The position numbers and the translations under genes are program-made. Source: RGIG3528 sp045616485 (GTDB lineage Bacteria; Bacillota; Clostridia; Lachnospirales; Lachnospiraceae). Taken from it: 64,000 nucleotides of DNA. Shown one piece after another: positions 45,940 through 54,755 of this stretch (within the stretch, counting starts at the first letter, position 1; every line of letters starts with the position of its first letter). The stretch covers positions 8,863-72,862 of the forward strand of contig JAZLGU010000039.1 of assembly GCA_045616485.1 (NCBI GenBank), in the 5' to 3' direction. The notes beneath the pieces are model-generated. The model did not search any database, was not told where the DNA came from, and was given only the letters and a program-made list of their open reading frames with translations.

Positions 45940-47808
45940 CTATTTTGCCATTCTCCAATATATGCCATACCTTTCCCTGTATCTGAGATAATGAGGCGAA
46001 AAGATAAGATTGCATTCAGACAGCTTAAATTCCAGCCTTCCTGTCTGCAGCATATAGTCATTTATATTGACTATAAAATCCTCCAGCTGTACCCCTTCCG
46101 GCAAAGCTATGCTTTCATTAACATTGCCTTTTTCCGCAGGAATAGTCACTATTACCCCTGTCATGGATGTAGTCATATCCTTTGTACCCAGATTGGCGCT
46201 TAACACCAGGGGACCATACTTAAATGCTACCACATTCTTATTGTCCTTAAGTCTTGCAACCGTGATGCATAAAGGGATTGAGACTTCTATCAGGCTACCG
46301 TTTTTAAAACAGCCTGATATAATGGCATAGCCATCTTTTTCTACATAAGGACAGTCTTTTCCTTCTAACTTTATGATGATTTTTCCTTTACACCAGTCCG
46401 GTATGCGAAGACACAGCTGAATATCCGTCTTCTCCCCCTCCATGGTTTCTATAAGGAATTCAACCTTGTCATTTTCCGGCAGTTTCGTTTTTTGAGTAAT
46501 AATAAGATTTTTTTCCTGCCATACCATAACAGAGCTCAAATACATGTTTACAAAGACTGCGTCCTCATTATGGAAATAGATGCTGTCGTTCAGTTTGGTA
46601 AAATTTTCCATGCCAGACCCGATACAGCACCAGAATTTGCTGTATCTTTCGCCATACACCTTAAAATAGCCGGTAGCCATTGGCTGGAAATAAGTAGTCA
46701 TACCGGTCGTAGGATTCTGAGACGAAAGAATGGAATTGAAAAAAGCATTTTCATAGTAATCCATGTACTTTTTGTCGTGAGTCAGCATAAACAGCAGGCG
46801 GGACAGCTTAAGCATGTTATAGGTATTACAGGTCTCATTGTTGGTATTGGTCCTCTCGCCATCCAGTATGTTATCCTGACCGAAGTGCTCCCATTCACTA
46901 TTTCCACCGGTCACGTAGGTGTGGTGTTCTGTAACCATGTCCCAAAAAGCTTTGGCATAGGAAAGATAAGCACCGGCATCCACCTTTTCCCCTTTGATTT
47001 GTCTGTTATGAGCGACGGCATAACGCTTTAGTGCTCCCAGGAATTTGGGAATTGTAGTATTGGCATGCCGATTGTTTAATACATCTTTACCTCCCTGCAG
47101 CACAGCTTCAAAAAGGGATTCCTCATCAAAAAAATGGGCAGCTACTGCATACTCATCCTTTTTTGTAAGCTGGTACAGATCATACAAGCAATCGTTCATA
47201 CCACCATATTCTATGCTGAGAACTGTGTTTCTAATACTTCCATCCAGCACTGATACTCTATTGTAGACCCAGTCTCCCAGCCCCTTTGCCACTGTAAGCG
47301 CAGGCTCATATGATGTATATCTGTAGACATCAATTAAGCCTGCTATTATTTTATGCATGGTATACCAGGGTACCCAGGCCTGGGTATAAATGTCACATAA
47401 TCCTTTTTCCACATTGTCAAACTGCAGTTCTACATTTCCTTTGTCTATAAGAGTGGCACCAAAGATATAGCCTTTTTGCCCTCTGCTGTGCTGCTGACAT
47501 TCCAGCAAGCCATCCACAAGGCAGGTAACTATTTTGTAAAGCTCTTCTTTATCTTCTTTTTCCACGCCCTTATTGGCATAAGCCTGGGCGCAGGCAGTCA
47601 GGTAGTGGCCCAGAGAATGCCCGCCAATAAGCGAATCTTCCCAACCTCCATATCTCACAGCTCCCTTTGTATCCAGTCCTGCTGTTTCCCTAAAGCCCGC
47701 CAGCCATTTATCTGTCTCAAAAGAAGTCAGATACATAAGCTCCTTCTCCAGTCCATTTACGCAGTAGTCATCCAGTACCTGTACCTGACTCAGTGAAAAA
47801 CTCTCCAT
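45940..47808 (-). CDS. GH127 beta-L-arabinofuranosidase
   Basis: A 622-residue enzyme. The (alpha/alpha)6 barrel shows GGWEDSLIGGHSLGHYLTA; the zinc/nucleophile residues known from HypBA1 are present as NNETCNTYNML (Glu and Cys) and FWCCIGSGMENF (the Cys-Cys pair, nucleophile cysteine). It should cleave beta-linked arabinofuranose, as on hydroxyproline-rich plant glycoproteins or rhamnogalacturonan side chains. No signal peptide. Start ATG 47808 with GAGGG upstream; divergent AraC gene nearby. Confidence 0.93.
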   Translation of the reverse strand: MESFSLSQVQVLDDYCVNGLEKELMYLTSFETDKWLAGFRETAGLDTKGAVRYGGWEDSLIGGHSLGHYLTACAQAYANKGVEKEDKEELYKIVTCLVDGLLECQQHSRGQKGYIFGATLIDKGNVELQFDNVEKGLCDIYTQAWVPWYTMHKIIAGLIDVYRYTSYEPALTVAKGLGDWVYNRVSVLDGSIRNTVLSIEYGGMNDCLYDLYQLTKKDEYAVAAHFFDEESLFEAVLQGGKDVLNNRHANTTIPKFLGALKRYAVAHNRQIKGEKVDAGAYLSYAKAFWDMVTEHHTYVTGGNSEWEHFGQDNILDGERTNTNNETCNTYNMLKLSRLLFMLTHDKKYMDYYENAFFNSILSSQNPTTGMTTYFQPMATGYFKVYGERYSKFWCCIGSGMENFTKLNDSIYFHNEDAVFVNMYLSSVMVWQEKNLIITQKTKLPENDKVEFLIETMEGEKTDIQLCLRIPDWCKGKIIIKLEGKDCPYVEKDGYAIISGCFKNGSLIEVSIPLCITVARLKDNKNVVAFKYGPLVLSANLGTKDMTTSMTGVIVTIPAEKGNVNESIALPEGVQLEDFIVNINDYMLQTGRLEFKLSECNLIFSPHYLRYRERYGIYWRMAK

Positions 47809-47876
47809 TATATCCCTCTTTCTACTCTTCCCATGGGACTTACCTATATATTTAGGCAAGAATAAGAGTATTTTTA

Positions 47877-47905
47877 TTTACAGCAAGATTTTAGCAAGGT
47901 ATAAT
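47877..47905 (+). promoter_or_regulatory. Promoter of the AraC gene next to GH127
   Basis: TTTACA (47877-47882), 17 bases, TATAAT (47900-47905). Two direct copies of AGCAAG sit in the spacer and could be regulator half-sites. Confidence 0.6.
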
Positions 47906-47969
47906 CCAAATAAGAATGGATAGAGCCGGTAATTGTATGTATATTTCGGCAATATAGACAGGAGAAAAA

Positions 47970-48761
47970 ATGTCCGTACATATCAACCTTGCTTCCAATA
48001 GAACAGTGACGCTATGCAACCACAACTATAGCCACGAAGGCATATACCACCCTGACAGAATACTCCCGGAGTATGACCTGTTGTACATGCTACAGGGCAC
48101 CTGGGAAATATATGAAGATGATAAGGCTTATGAAGTAGGTCCCCATCAGGTGCTTCTTCTCTCTCCCAATAAGCACCATTACAGCCTGAAAAAATGCTCT
48201 CCGGAAATGAAAAATGTGTATATACATTTTTCTGTGTCTCCAGACCTGGATGATGCCCCCGACTCAAACTTTCTTACTCTGGACAAAGTCACTGACTGTT
48301 CTAAAAATCGGGGAATACTCCACCTTTTTGAAAAAATAATAGCGGCATTTTGGACAGATACTGCCTCTCACAAAGAGTTAAGATTATCGTCTCTTCTGGA
48401 TACCCTTTTGCTGGAGCTTTCCGACATGCGGCATACTGACTATATCGAGACGGATATTCTTATGACTGAGATTGTGCACCGCATTTACTGCACGCCTGAA
48501 CGCTTCTTATCGCCTGAAGAATTGGCCCGGGATTATGGCATCAGCCTGCGCACACTGTCAGGCCGTTTCAAGGCTGCCACAAGCTATTCCCTTCATCAGT
48601 ATCAGATAAAAGTGAAGCTGGATATGGCTTACGATACCATCCCACTGTCTCCCGGACGGGGCCTAAGAGACATTGCCTTAAGCTATGGCTTTTATGATGA
48701 ATTTCATTTTTCCAAGCTTTTTAAACGCCAATTCGGCATATCACCATCTGCAAGAAAGTAG
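47970..48761 (+). CDS. AraC-family regulator, probably of GH127
   Basis: A 263-residue regulator with an N-terminal cupin (YDLLYMLQGTWEIYEDDKAY; SPNKHHYSL) and a C-terminal AraC domain (YGISLRTLSGRFKAATSYSL; DIALSYGFYDEFHFSKLFKR). AGGAG precedes the ATG. Divergent from the GH127 gene. Confidence 0.92.
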   Translation: MSVHINLASNRTVTLCNHNYSHEGIYHPDRILPEYDLLYMLQGTWEIYEDDKAYEVGPHQVLLLSPNKHHYSLKKCSPEMKNVYIHFSVSPDLDDAPDSNFLTLDKVTDCSKNRGILHLFEKIIAAFWTDTASHKELRLSSLLDTLLLELSDMRHTDYIETDILMTEIVHRIYCTPERFLSPEELARDYGISLRTLSGRFKAATSYSLHQYQIKVKLDMAYDTIPLSPGRGLRDIALSYGFYDEFHFSKLFKRQFGISPSARK

Positions 48762-48765
48762 ATTG

Positions 48766-48848
48766 TGAAAAATTGTCAGGGGGACGTCTCTAATTGACAA
48801 CATTTTAAAAATGTTGTCAATTAGAAACGTCCCCCTGACAATTTTTCA
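48766..48848. repeat. Loopless 41-bp inverted repeat of the E1/E2 end family, acting as a convergent terminator
   Basis: 48766-48806 is complementary to 48808-48848 with a single mismatch. Its inner sequence, TTGTCAGGGGGACG then TCTAATTGACAA, matches the E1/E2 end unit (TTGTCACGGGGACG, TCTCATTGACA) at most positions. It fills the whole gap between the convergent AraC and GGDEF genes and overlaps the GGDEF stop codon. U-rich tails on both strands suit bidirectional termination. Confidence 0.85.
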
Positions 48849-50600
48849 ACTAAGACGTCTGTCATATTCGCTATGATATTCTTTTTTCTCTATATACATG
48901 CGCCTATCGGATTCCTGCTCCAGTAAAGCTATGGTACAATTTGGTATATCTGCTGAGCAGACAATTCCTTTGGAGAAAGAGAAGCCATCCATAAGCTGTC
49001 CCTTCCAGATAAGACCCACTTCGTCCAGGCGGGCTGCCATATCATCCATTTCTTCCTGGGTAGCTCTAATAGTAACGATAAACTCATCACCACCCATTCT
49101 GAAGATCCTTCCTTTGTCCGAAAAAACACTTCTGAGACAGTCGGCAATACCGGAAATAAGCTCATCACCTGCTGAATGTCCCTGACTGTCATTGGTAGCC
49201 TTAAGCCCGTTAATATCAAGGCTTACATACCACAGGTCATCACCTATGCCTTCTTCTTCGTAACGTTTTGTGATTTCTTCATATGCATGGCGATTGTACA
49301 GCCCTGTCAGCTCATCCGTGTGAGACATTACCCTGAAGCTTTCTACACGTCGCTTTTCCTCATCAATATCCTGTGATACCAGAATAACCTTTGTCAGCTT
49401 TTCATCTTTATTGCCTATTCTGATGAAGCTGAATCGGAACCATTTATCGTCCGCATCTATAGCTTCTACTGAAATAATCACTTTTCCCTTCATACGAAGT
49501 CCCAGATCTGAGAGTCTCGTAAACTGGAGAATATCTTCACAGTGATTTTCGCATATTCTCTGGGCCATAACTCCCCATATTATATTCTGCACGCCTTCGC
49601 TTCGATGAGCCAGCATATATTCATGAACTACAGGCATGGCGCATATTTCTTCAATGGAATGTCTGGCCAGGTCAAAAATGTGAACGTTTTCATAGATATC
49701 TCCAAATGCCTTAAGGATTTCTCTCTCCTTACGTTCCTGAAGCATGGTATCATCCAGCTCTTTTCTGGTCTTACGCTCCTGTTTTTTTGTATTCTCTATA
49801 TTTTCTATCAACTGAAGGCACTTTTCCACCTCACCATCCGGACCTACAGCAGAAGGAATAATAGTAACCCTCACCCAGCCGGTAGTAATACTCTCCAGCT
49901 CCACTGTTACAGATGACTGTTCTCTAAGCTTTTCACGGATTTTTTCCATACTGGTAACTTCCTCGAAAGCTTTTCTGGAATGTGAGCATACAGAGTATCT
50001 GATAGCTCCGAAGGTCTTATTTATCGAGCCTACCTTGCCACAATATGGCTTATAATAATTGTGATCGTCGCTCAGTATCCTTATCATGCCATTTTTAATG
50101 TCTATCTCAAGAACCGCATCGAAACGATTCTGGATGGCATTTAACATTTCTATCTGACTAAGAGCCAGCTTGTGTTCTTCGTCCTTGTCCAGCTGACTTT
50201 GGATATCCTTCATGGAAATGAACACTTCAGCCACGCTCCCACTTTCATCAAAGCCCGGCGTCATGCTACAAAGAATAACATGCACCCTGCCGTCCTTGTG
50301 AAAAGCAGATTCATAGGTGAAAGTCTCCCTAAGACTTTGTAAGAATTCCACTTCAAAAAATCTTGCTTCGTCCTGCTTGCTGACAGAGGGAGAATTGGCC
50401 CTGATGATTTCCCTAAGGTCGCTAAGGCTAAAAATCTTCCCATTGAACTCACTTACCATGCGGTCACACATCACTCTGGCTGTTTCTTCTTTGATGTTCA
50501 CCCACCAAACAGCGTCAACAAAAGAAGCCATGCTGTCAAAAAGAGCATGGTTGTATGCTAGCAATCTCTCTATATGCTTCTTATCCCCCAAGTCCGACAT
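48846..50600 (-). CDS. PAS-type sensor diguanylate cyclase (GGDEF), cytoplasmic
   Basis: A 584-residue protein without membrane helices: probably three PAS-like sensor modules (about 10-130, 150-270, 300-410) and a C-terminal GGDEF domain (TDELTGLYNRHAYEE; DINGLKATND; active-site GGDEF in RMGGDEFIVTI). The usual RxxD inhibitory site is not in place. It should make cyclic di-GMP in response to a soluble cue. Confidence 0.9.
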   Translation of the reverse strand: MSDLGDKKHIERLLAYNHALFDSMASFVDAVWWVNIKEETARVMCDRMVSEFNGKIFSLSDLREIIRANSPSVSKQDEARFFEVEFLQSLRETFTYESAFHKDGRVHVILCSMTPGFDESGSVAEVFISMKDIQSQLDKDEEHKLALSQIEMLNAIQNRFDAVLEIDIKNGMIRILSDDHNYYKPYCGKVGSINKTFGAIRYSVCSHSRKAFEEVTSMEKIREKLREQSSVTVELESITTGWVRVTIIPSAVGPDGEVEKCLQLIENIENTKKQERKTRKELDDTMLQERKEREILKAFGDIYENVHIFDLARHSIEEICAMPVVHEYMLAHRSEGVQNIIWGVMAQRICENHCEDILQFTRLSDLGLRMKGKVIISVEAIDADDKWFRFSFIRIGNKDEKLTKVILVSQDIDEEKRRVESFRVMSHTDELTGLYNRHAYEEITKRYEEEGIGDDLWYVSLDINGLKATNDSQGHSAGDELISGIADCLRSVFSDKGRIFRMGGDEFIVTIRATQEEMDDMAARLDEVGLIWKGQLMDGFSFSKGIVCSADIPNCTIALLEQESDRRMYIEKKEYHSEYDRRLS

Positions 50601-50700
50601 AGGAGCCTCCCCAAGTAAATAGTCACAAAAACCGTGACGAAAGTCCTAGATTATAATACTCCTTTTTTCATATCTTTTCTATTAAGAAAAAATAAACTTT

Positions 50701-51312
50701 TTATTTCTCACAATATTTTTCCAATAACTCGTTTATTGCTTTCCAATCTGTGCAGCGGACATAATTATCATTTGGGAATTCTGCCGCCTGATTCCAGGGT
50801 CTGTTAAATACAGCTACTTTGCAGTCGGGCAAATGTAAAAGATGCTTGAAAGCAGAAGGTGAATCTTCTACCGCAAAATCAAAAGGCATTTTATAAAAAT
50901 CTTCCAACTCCAGACTGAAAGAGCTGTTTTTAATAAAACTGTCGCGTCCATACTTGTTTACGCAAAAAAGCTTTACTCTTTCCAGACCATGCTCATCGAG
51001 CCACTGTCTGGAGGGCTGATATGCAGAGGCTGGGCGACCAGTCATTATAAATACGTTATGGCCTTTATCTATCCAGCTGTTGACTACCTGGGAAGCCCCT
51101 TTGGTTTCTTTATAGGAAAGCAGTACCTCCGGTAAATGTCCGTGCAGCATCATAGCTTCATACTGCTCAGAAGTCAGACCAAAAGATTTCTGCAAATCAA
51201 AAAAGTGAACCTCTTCATAAGGCACATTTACACCAAACATATCATGGGCAATCCTTGTAAAAGCATCAGCTGTCTCACATAAAACATCATCAAAATCAAT
51301 ATAAATATTCAT
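50701..51312 (-). CDS. HAD-superfamily 5'(3')-deoxyribonucleotidase-like phosphatase
   Basis: A 203-residue HAD protein: motif I YIDFDDVLCETADAF, motif II IMTGRPASAYQPS, and the late acidic motif DFAVEDSPSAFKHL. It resembles the NT5C family that dephosphorylates deoxyribonucleotides; substrate is not certain. It lies downstream of the TtcA-like gene, same strand, 71 bases away. Confidence 0.8.
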   Translation of the reverse strand: MNIYIDFDDVLCETADAFTRIAHDMFGVNVPYEEVHFFDLQKSFGLTSEQYEAMMLHGHLPEVLLSYKETKGASQVVNSWIDKGHNVFIMTGRPASAYQPSRQWLDEHGLERVKLFCVNKYGRDSFIKNSSFSLELEDFYKMPFDFAVEDSPSAFKHLLHLPDCKVAVFNRPWNQAAEFPNDNYVRCTDWKAINELLEKYCEK

Positions 51313-51383
51313 TTTATCTCCTTTTCCATCTAAAAATCGCTATTTATTTTACTATGAAAGTCTCTCTCTGTCAAAAATCCCAT

Positions 51384-52106
51384 TTAATTTTTTACAGGCC
51401 AATCCGACAGACCGGCGCTCTCTATTGCATGAAGGAACTTGTCCTTGGCCCCGGGATTTTCAGCCACTATCTGAGACATAAGATTTTTAGCGTAAGCTCT
51501 GGCAGTCGCACCATCAATAGGGCATTTGTTTTTAACAATGGGTAATCCCTCTTCTTTGGCAAAACGACTGATGGAATTTTCCGGCACATATATCATGGGA
51601 CGTATCACGGTAATCCCCGAATCCTCCATCTCTGTTACCGGCGGAAAGCTGTAAAAACGCCCTTCATTAAGAAGAGACATAATGGAAGTTTCAATAAAAT
51701 CATCCTTATTATGGGCATAGGCCATTTTGTTGAATCCCAGCTCCTTTAATCTGCTATACATGGCTCCTTTTCTCATCTTAGCGCAAAGCGAACAGGGTCT
51801 GGCAGAACTGCTTTCACTAAAAGCAATCTCTGCAATGCTTGTATGTACTATTTCATAATCTGTGCCTAAATCCTGGCAAAGATCCTGAAGCGGGCTAAAA
51901 TTCATACCTTCAAAGCCTACATCACAGGTAATAGCCATAAGCTCAAATCTCTTAGGATAAAACGCCCGGAGTGCTTTCATGATGACAAGCAGCGTCAGCG
52001 AATCTTTTCCTCCGGAAAGTCCTACTGCTATTTTGTCCCCCTCATCTATCATATTGTAGGCCTCTATCCCCTGGCGGGTAAGGCTGAGTAATTTTTGCAT
52101 TGTCAT
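51384..52106 (-). CDS. TtcA-like tRNA 2-thiolation / PP-loop ATPase
   Basis: A 240-residue N-type ATP pyrophosphatase with PP-loop LSGGKDSLTLL, a CxxC (CSLCAKMRKG) and NKMAYAHNKDDFIET. It resembles TtcA, which makes 2-thiocytidine at tRNA position 32; members of this shorter clade may act on other tRNA positions. A second CxxC typical of TtcA is only partly visible, as a single Cys in KNKCPIDG. Confidence 0.8.
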   Translation of the reverse strand: MTMQKLLSLTRQGIEAYNMIDEGDKIAVGLSGGKDSLTLLVIMKALRAFYPKRFELMAITCDVGFEGMNFSPLQDLCQDLGTDYEIVHTSIAEIAFSESSSARPCSLCAKMRKGAMYSRLKELGFNKMAYAHNKDDFIETSIMSLLNEGRFYSFPPVTEMEDSGITVIRPMIYVPENSISRFAKEEGLPIVKNKCPIDGATARAYAKNLMSQIVAENPGAKDKFLHAIESAGLSDWPVKN

Positions 52107-52248
52107 GCTATAATCGTCCTTTTCCCTGACAAAATCCTGTGAATAGTAACAGTTAATAGCATGTTGCCTTATTTGTCAATAGTTTATTTTTATTACAAAA
52201 AACGGCCTTTCTTATAAATAACAGTAGAAAAAGTAAAATGCCGGCGAC

Positions 52249-52277
52249 TTGTATGCAAGGCTTTTCTATGGTATATT
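52249..52277 (+). promoter_or_regulatory. Promoter of guaA
   Basis: TTGTAT (52249-52254), 17 bases, TATATT (52272-52277). The roughly 55-nt leader shows no purine riboswitch. Confidence 0.55.
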
Positions 52278-52337
52278 GGGAACATCTAAATTTGTTTCTT
52301 ATATCTTTTATAAAGATAATTACAGAAAGGAATTAAC

Positions 52338-53915
52338 ATGGCAAATCAGGAAATGATTTTGGTGCTTGACTTCGGTGGTCAGTACAATCAGCTGGTAGCT
52401 AGACGTGTCAGAGAGTGCAATGTTTACTGCGAGATCCTCTCCTATCGTACACCTATCGAGAAAATTAAAGCTATGAATCTTAAAGGCATCATCCTTACAG
52501 GCGGCCCCAACAGCTGCTACGAGGAAGGTGCTCCTACTTATACAAAAGAGCTCTTTGAGCTGGGTATCCCGGTACTGGGCCTTTGCTACGGCGCTCAGCT
52601 TATGAATCACGTGCTGGGCGGAAAAGTGGAAAAAGCCCCTGTTCGTGAATACGGCAAGACTAATACATTTTTCACTGCTGAGCAGGGCAGGAACGGTCTT
52701 TTCCAGGGTGTTCCTTCTGAGGCTATCGTATGGATGAGCCATTTTGACTATATCAGCAAGCCTGCTCCCGGCTTCCAGGTCATCGCTCACACAGCTGACT
52801 GCCCTGTAGCCGCTGACTGTGACGCTGACAAGAGGCTTTATGCTATTCAGTTCCATCCTGAAGTCCTTCACACCGTGTACGGCAAGGAGATTCTTTTTAA
52901 CTTTGTAAGAAATATATGTGGCTGTGCCGGTCTTTGGCGCATGGATTCCTTTGTTCAGGATGCTATCAAGTCTATCCGCGAAAAAGTTGGTGACGGCAAG
53001 GTACTTCTGGCCCTCTCCGGCGGCGTTGACTCATCTGTAGCAGCCGGTCTCCTTTCCCGCGCTATTGGCAAGCAGCTGACATGTGTATTTGTAGATCATG
53101 GTCTCCTTCGTAAAAATGAAGGTGACGAGGTAGAAGCTGTATTTGGACCTAACGGTCAGTTTGATCTTAACTTTATCCGAGTAAATGCTCAGCAGAGATA
53201 TTACGGAAAGCTGGCTGATGTAAATGAGCCTGAACGCAAGAGAAAAATTATAGGCGAAGAATTCATTAGAGTATTCGAAGAAGAAGCAAAGAAAATCGGC
53301 GCTGTAGACTTCCTGGCTCAGGGCACCATCTACCCTGACGTGGTAGAGTCCGGCCTCGGTGGCGAGTCCGCCGTTATAAAGTCCCATCACAATGTGGGTG
53401 GCCTGCCGGATTTCGTTGATTTCAAGGAGATTATTGAGCCTCTCCGCAATCTTTTCAAGGACGAAGTAAGAAAAGCAGGTCTGGAGCTGGGTATTCCAGA
53501 AGCTCTTGTTTTCAGACAGCCTTTCCCAGGCCCGGGTCTCGGCATCCGTATCATCGGTGAAGTCACCGAAGAAAAAGTGCGTATCGTCCAGGATGCTGAC
53601 TACATCTACCGCGAAGAAGTAGCCCTGGCATTCAAATCCGGTCAGTATCCGGAGTTCAAAAAGCTCCCCGACCAGTACTTTGCAGCCCTTACCAATATGC
53701 GTTCTGTTGGCGTTATGGGCGACGAGCGTACCTATGATTACGCCTGCGTTCTGAGAGCCGTTGAGACCGTCGACTTCATGACAGCCGAGGCTTCCCAGAT
53801 ACCATTCGAAGTACTTCAGAAGGTAATGAGCCGTATCATAAACGAGGTCAAAGGTATTAACCGCGTATTCTACGACCTCACCAGCAAGCCCCCAGGCACT
53901 GTAGAGATGGAATAA
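52338..53915 (+). CDS. guaA: GMP synthase (glutamine-hydrolysing)
   Basis: A 525-residue enzyme converting XMP to GMP. The glutaminase domain (1-190) has the nucleophile in LGLCYGAQ and QFHPEVLHT; the PP-loop ATPase is LALSGGVDSSVAAGLL; the C-terminal dimerization domain ends with the conserved SKPPGTVEME. AAAGGA precedes the ATG. Its 3' end is intact and is directly followed by the Tn7-like element, consistent with insertion just beyond the stop codon. Confidence 0.97.
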   Translation: MANQEMILVLDFGGQYNQLVARRVRECNVYCEILSYRTPIEKIKAMNLKGIILTGGPNSCYEEGAPTYTKELFELGIPVLGLCYGAQLMNHVLGGKVEKAPVREYGKTNTFFTAEQGRNGLFQGVPSEAIVWMSHFDYISKPAPGFQVIAHTADCPVAADCDADKRLYAIQFHPEVLHTVYGKEILFNFVRNICGCAGLWRMDSFVQDAIKSIREKVGDGKVLLALSGGVDSSVAAGLLSRAIGKQLTCVFVDHGLLRKNEGDEVEAVFGPNGQFDLNFIRVNAQQRYYGKLADVNEPERKRKIIGEEFIRVFEEEAKKIGAVDFLAQGTIYPDVVESGLGGESAVIKSHHNVGGLPDFVDFKEIIEPLRNLFKDEVRKAGLELGIPEALVFRQPFPGPGLGIRIIGEVTEEKVRIVQDADYIYREEVALAFKSGQYPEFKKLPDQYFAALTNMRSVGVMGDERTYDYACVLRAVETVDFMTAEASQIPFEVLQKVMSRIINEVKGINRVFYDLTSKPPGTVEME

Positions 53916-53979
53916 TTAACATGTTCCCCGCGAATGTAATTTTTCAAAAATTTTCATAAAAAAGTGAATTAAATTTTTC

Positions 53980-54022
53980 AAGAAGCAAATGCCATAAACT
54001 GGACTATTTGCTTCTTTTTTTA
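53980..54022 (+). terminator. Terminator downstream of guaA
   Basis: Stem AAGAAGCAAAT (53980-53990) with ATTTGCTTCTT (54006-54016), followed by a T run. It may be the native guaA terminator or lie just inside the transposon end. Confidence 0.85.
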
Positions 54023-54070
54023 TTGCAGAAAAGGAAGCAGAAGAATCAAGAAAAGCCGCAGAAATACAAG

Positions 54071-54099
54071 GAAAACTGCAACTTAGCAGTTTTCTTTTT
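54071..54099 (+). terminator. Second terminator before the tns operon
   Basis: Perfect 9-bp stem GAAAACTGC/GCAGTTTTC, loop AACTTA, then five T. It would insulate tns genes from guaA read-through. The stretch from 54020 to 54160 reads as one open frame rich in E and K (IAEKEAEESRKAAEIQGK), possibly a gene remnant. Confidence 0.8.
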
Positions 54100-54133
54100 A
54101 CCCTAAAAAATCGTAGATTTTTTGAAGAATTTT

Positions 54134-54359
54134 CCGAAAAGAAAATGAAAAAATAGTTTCGCTTTTTTGGTAGTAAAAATGAAAAACGATGTTAGCGGAT
54201 AACATAGCAAATTCGCCGAAAAATGTTTTCGGCACCTTTGCTATTTTCGGAAGGCTTGATTTTGCTGGGTTTCTGACAGATGAAATTCGGGACAATCCCG
54301 AAAAATGATGTTGATATTATGTTTTTCGGAAAAAAGCCGAAAAGTGATATGTTTTTCGG
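54134..54359. repeat. Array of eight CCGAAAA/TTTTCGG sites: probable TnsB-binding end repeats
   Basis: CCGAAAA occurs at 54134, 54216, 54298 and 54337; its complement TTTTCGG at 54226, 54244, 54323 and 54353. Some are paired as dyads, such as GCCGAAAAGTGATATG with TTTTTCGGC. Eight copies in 226 bases is far above chance for a 7-mer. Placement between guaA and tnsA is where Tn7-like elements carry TnsB sites; they may also regulate tnsA. Confidence 0.7.
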
Positions 54360-54402
54360 CGATGGATTTTGGAAGCAAATGGTTAGAAAGGAGAACGATG
54401 AT

Positions 54403-54744
54403 ATGCGCAATAAAAATCAAAAAAGCAGATGTGTAAAATTGGCGTTAGCCAATTTTGAAGATGTTGTTAAGACCTATGATGATTTACAGCTTGCGACTGC
54501 AAAAATGTTAGCTGCGAATGACAACTTCACGGTAATACGTTGTAATGTAGATTCTTGCACTATTGATGGAACTGCCTACACCAGTGATTTTTTATGCAAA
54601 AGGAAGGACGGCAGTTTTGCAGTATATGAATGTGTTTTTAGAAAATATCTGGATAAACCTAAAAACTGCCGTCTACTAACTGAAAGTCAAAAGTTCTGGT
54701 ATGGGCGCGGTGTTGAATGGGTTCTTGTAATTGATAAAGAATAG
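54403..54744 (+). CDS. tnsA: Small TnsA-like endonuclease, probably degenerate or divergent
   Basis: A 113-residue protein from ATG 54403 (AAGGAG upstream). The recognisable TnsA core is YTSDFLCKRKDGSFAVYECV...WYGRGVEWVLV: Asp62 matches the catalytic Asp, Glu76 the Gln/Glu of the QxK motif, but the lysine position is Val78 and the N-terminal catalytic Glu helix seems absent. Tn7 TnsA has about 273 residues including a C-terminal TnsC-binding part, missing here. It may not cut the 5' strands. It is followed at 11 bases by tnsB. Confidence 0.65.
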   Translation: MRNKNQKSRCVKLALANFEDVVKTYDDLQLATAKMLAANDNFTVIRCNVDSCTIDGTAYTSDFLCKRKDGSFAVYECVFRKYLDKPKNCRLLTESQKFWYGRGVEWVLVIDKE

Positions 54745-54755
54745 GGGTGAAGCAA

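Noticed and set aside
52320..52871. Open frame of 183 codons antisense to guaA
   Set aside because: It is a shadow of the strongly conserved guaA coding frame with no start signals.
54020..54160. E/K-rich open frame between the two terminators after guaA
   Set aside because: It has no start codon with a ribosome binding site and passes through a terminator hairpin; at most a remnant.
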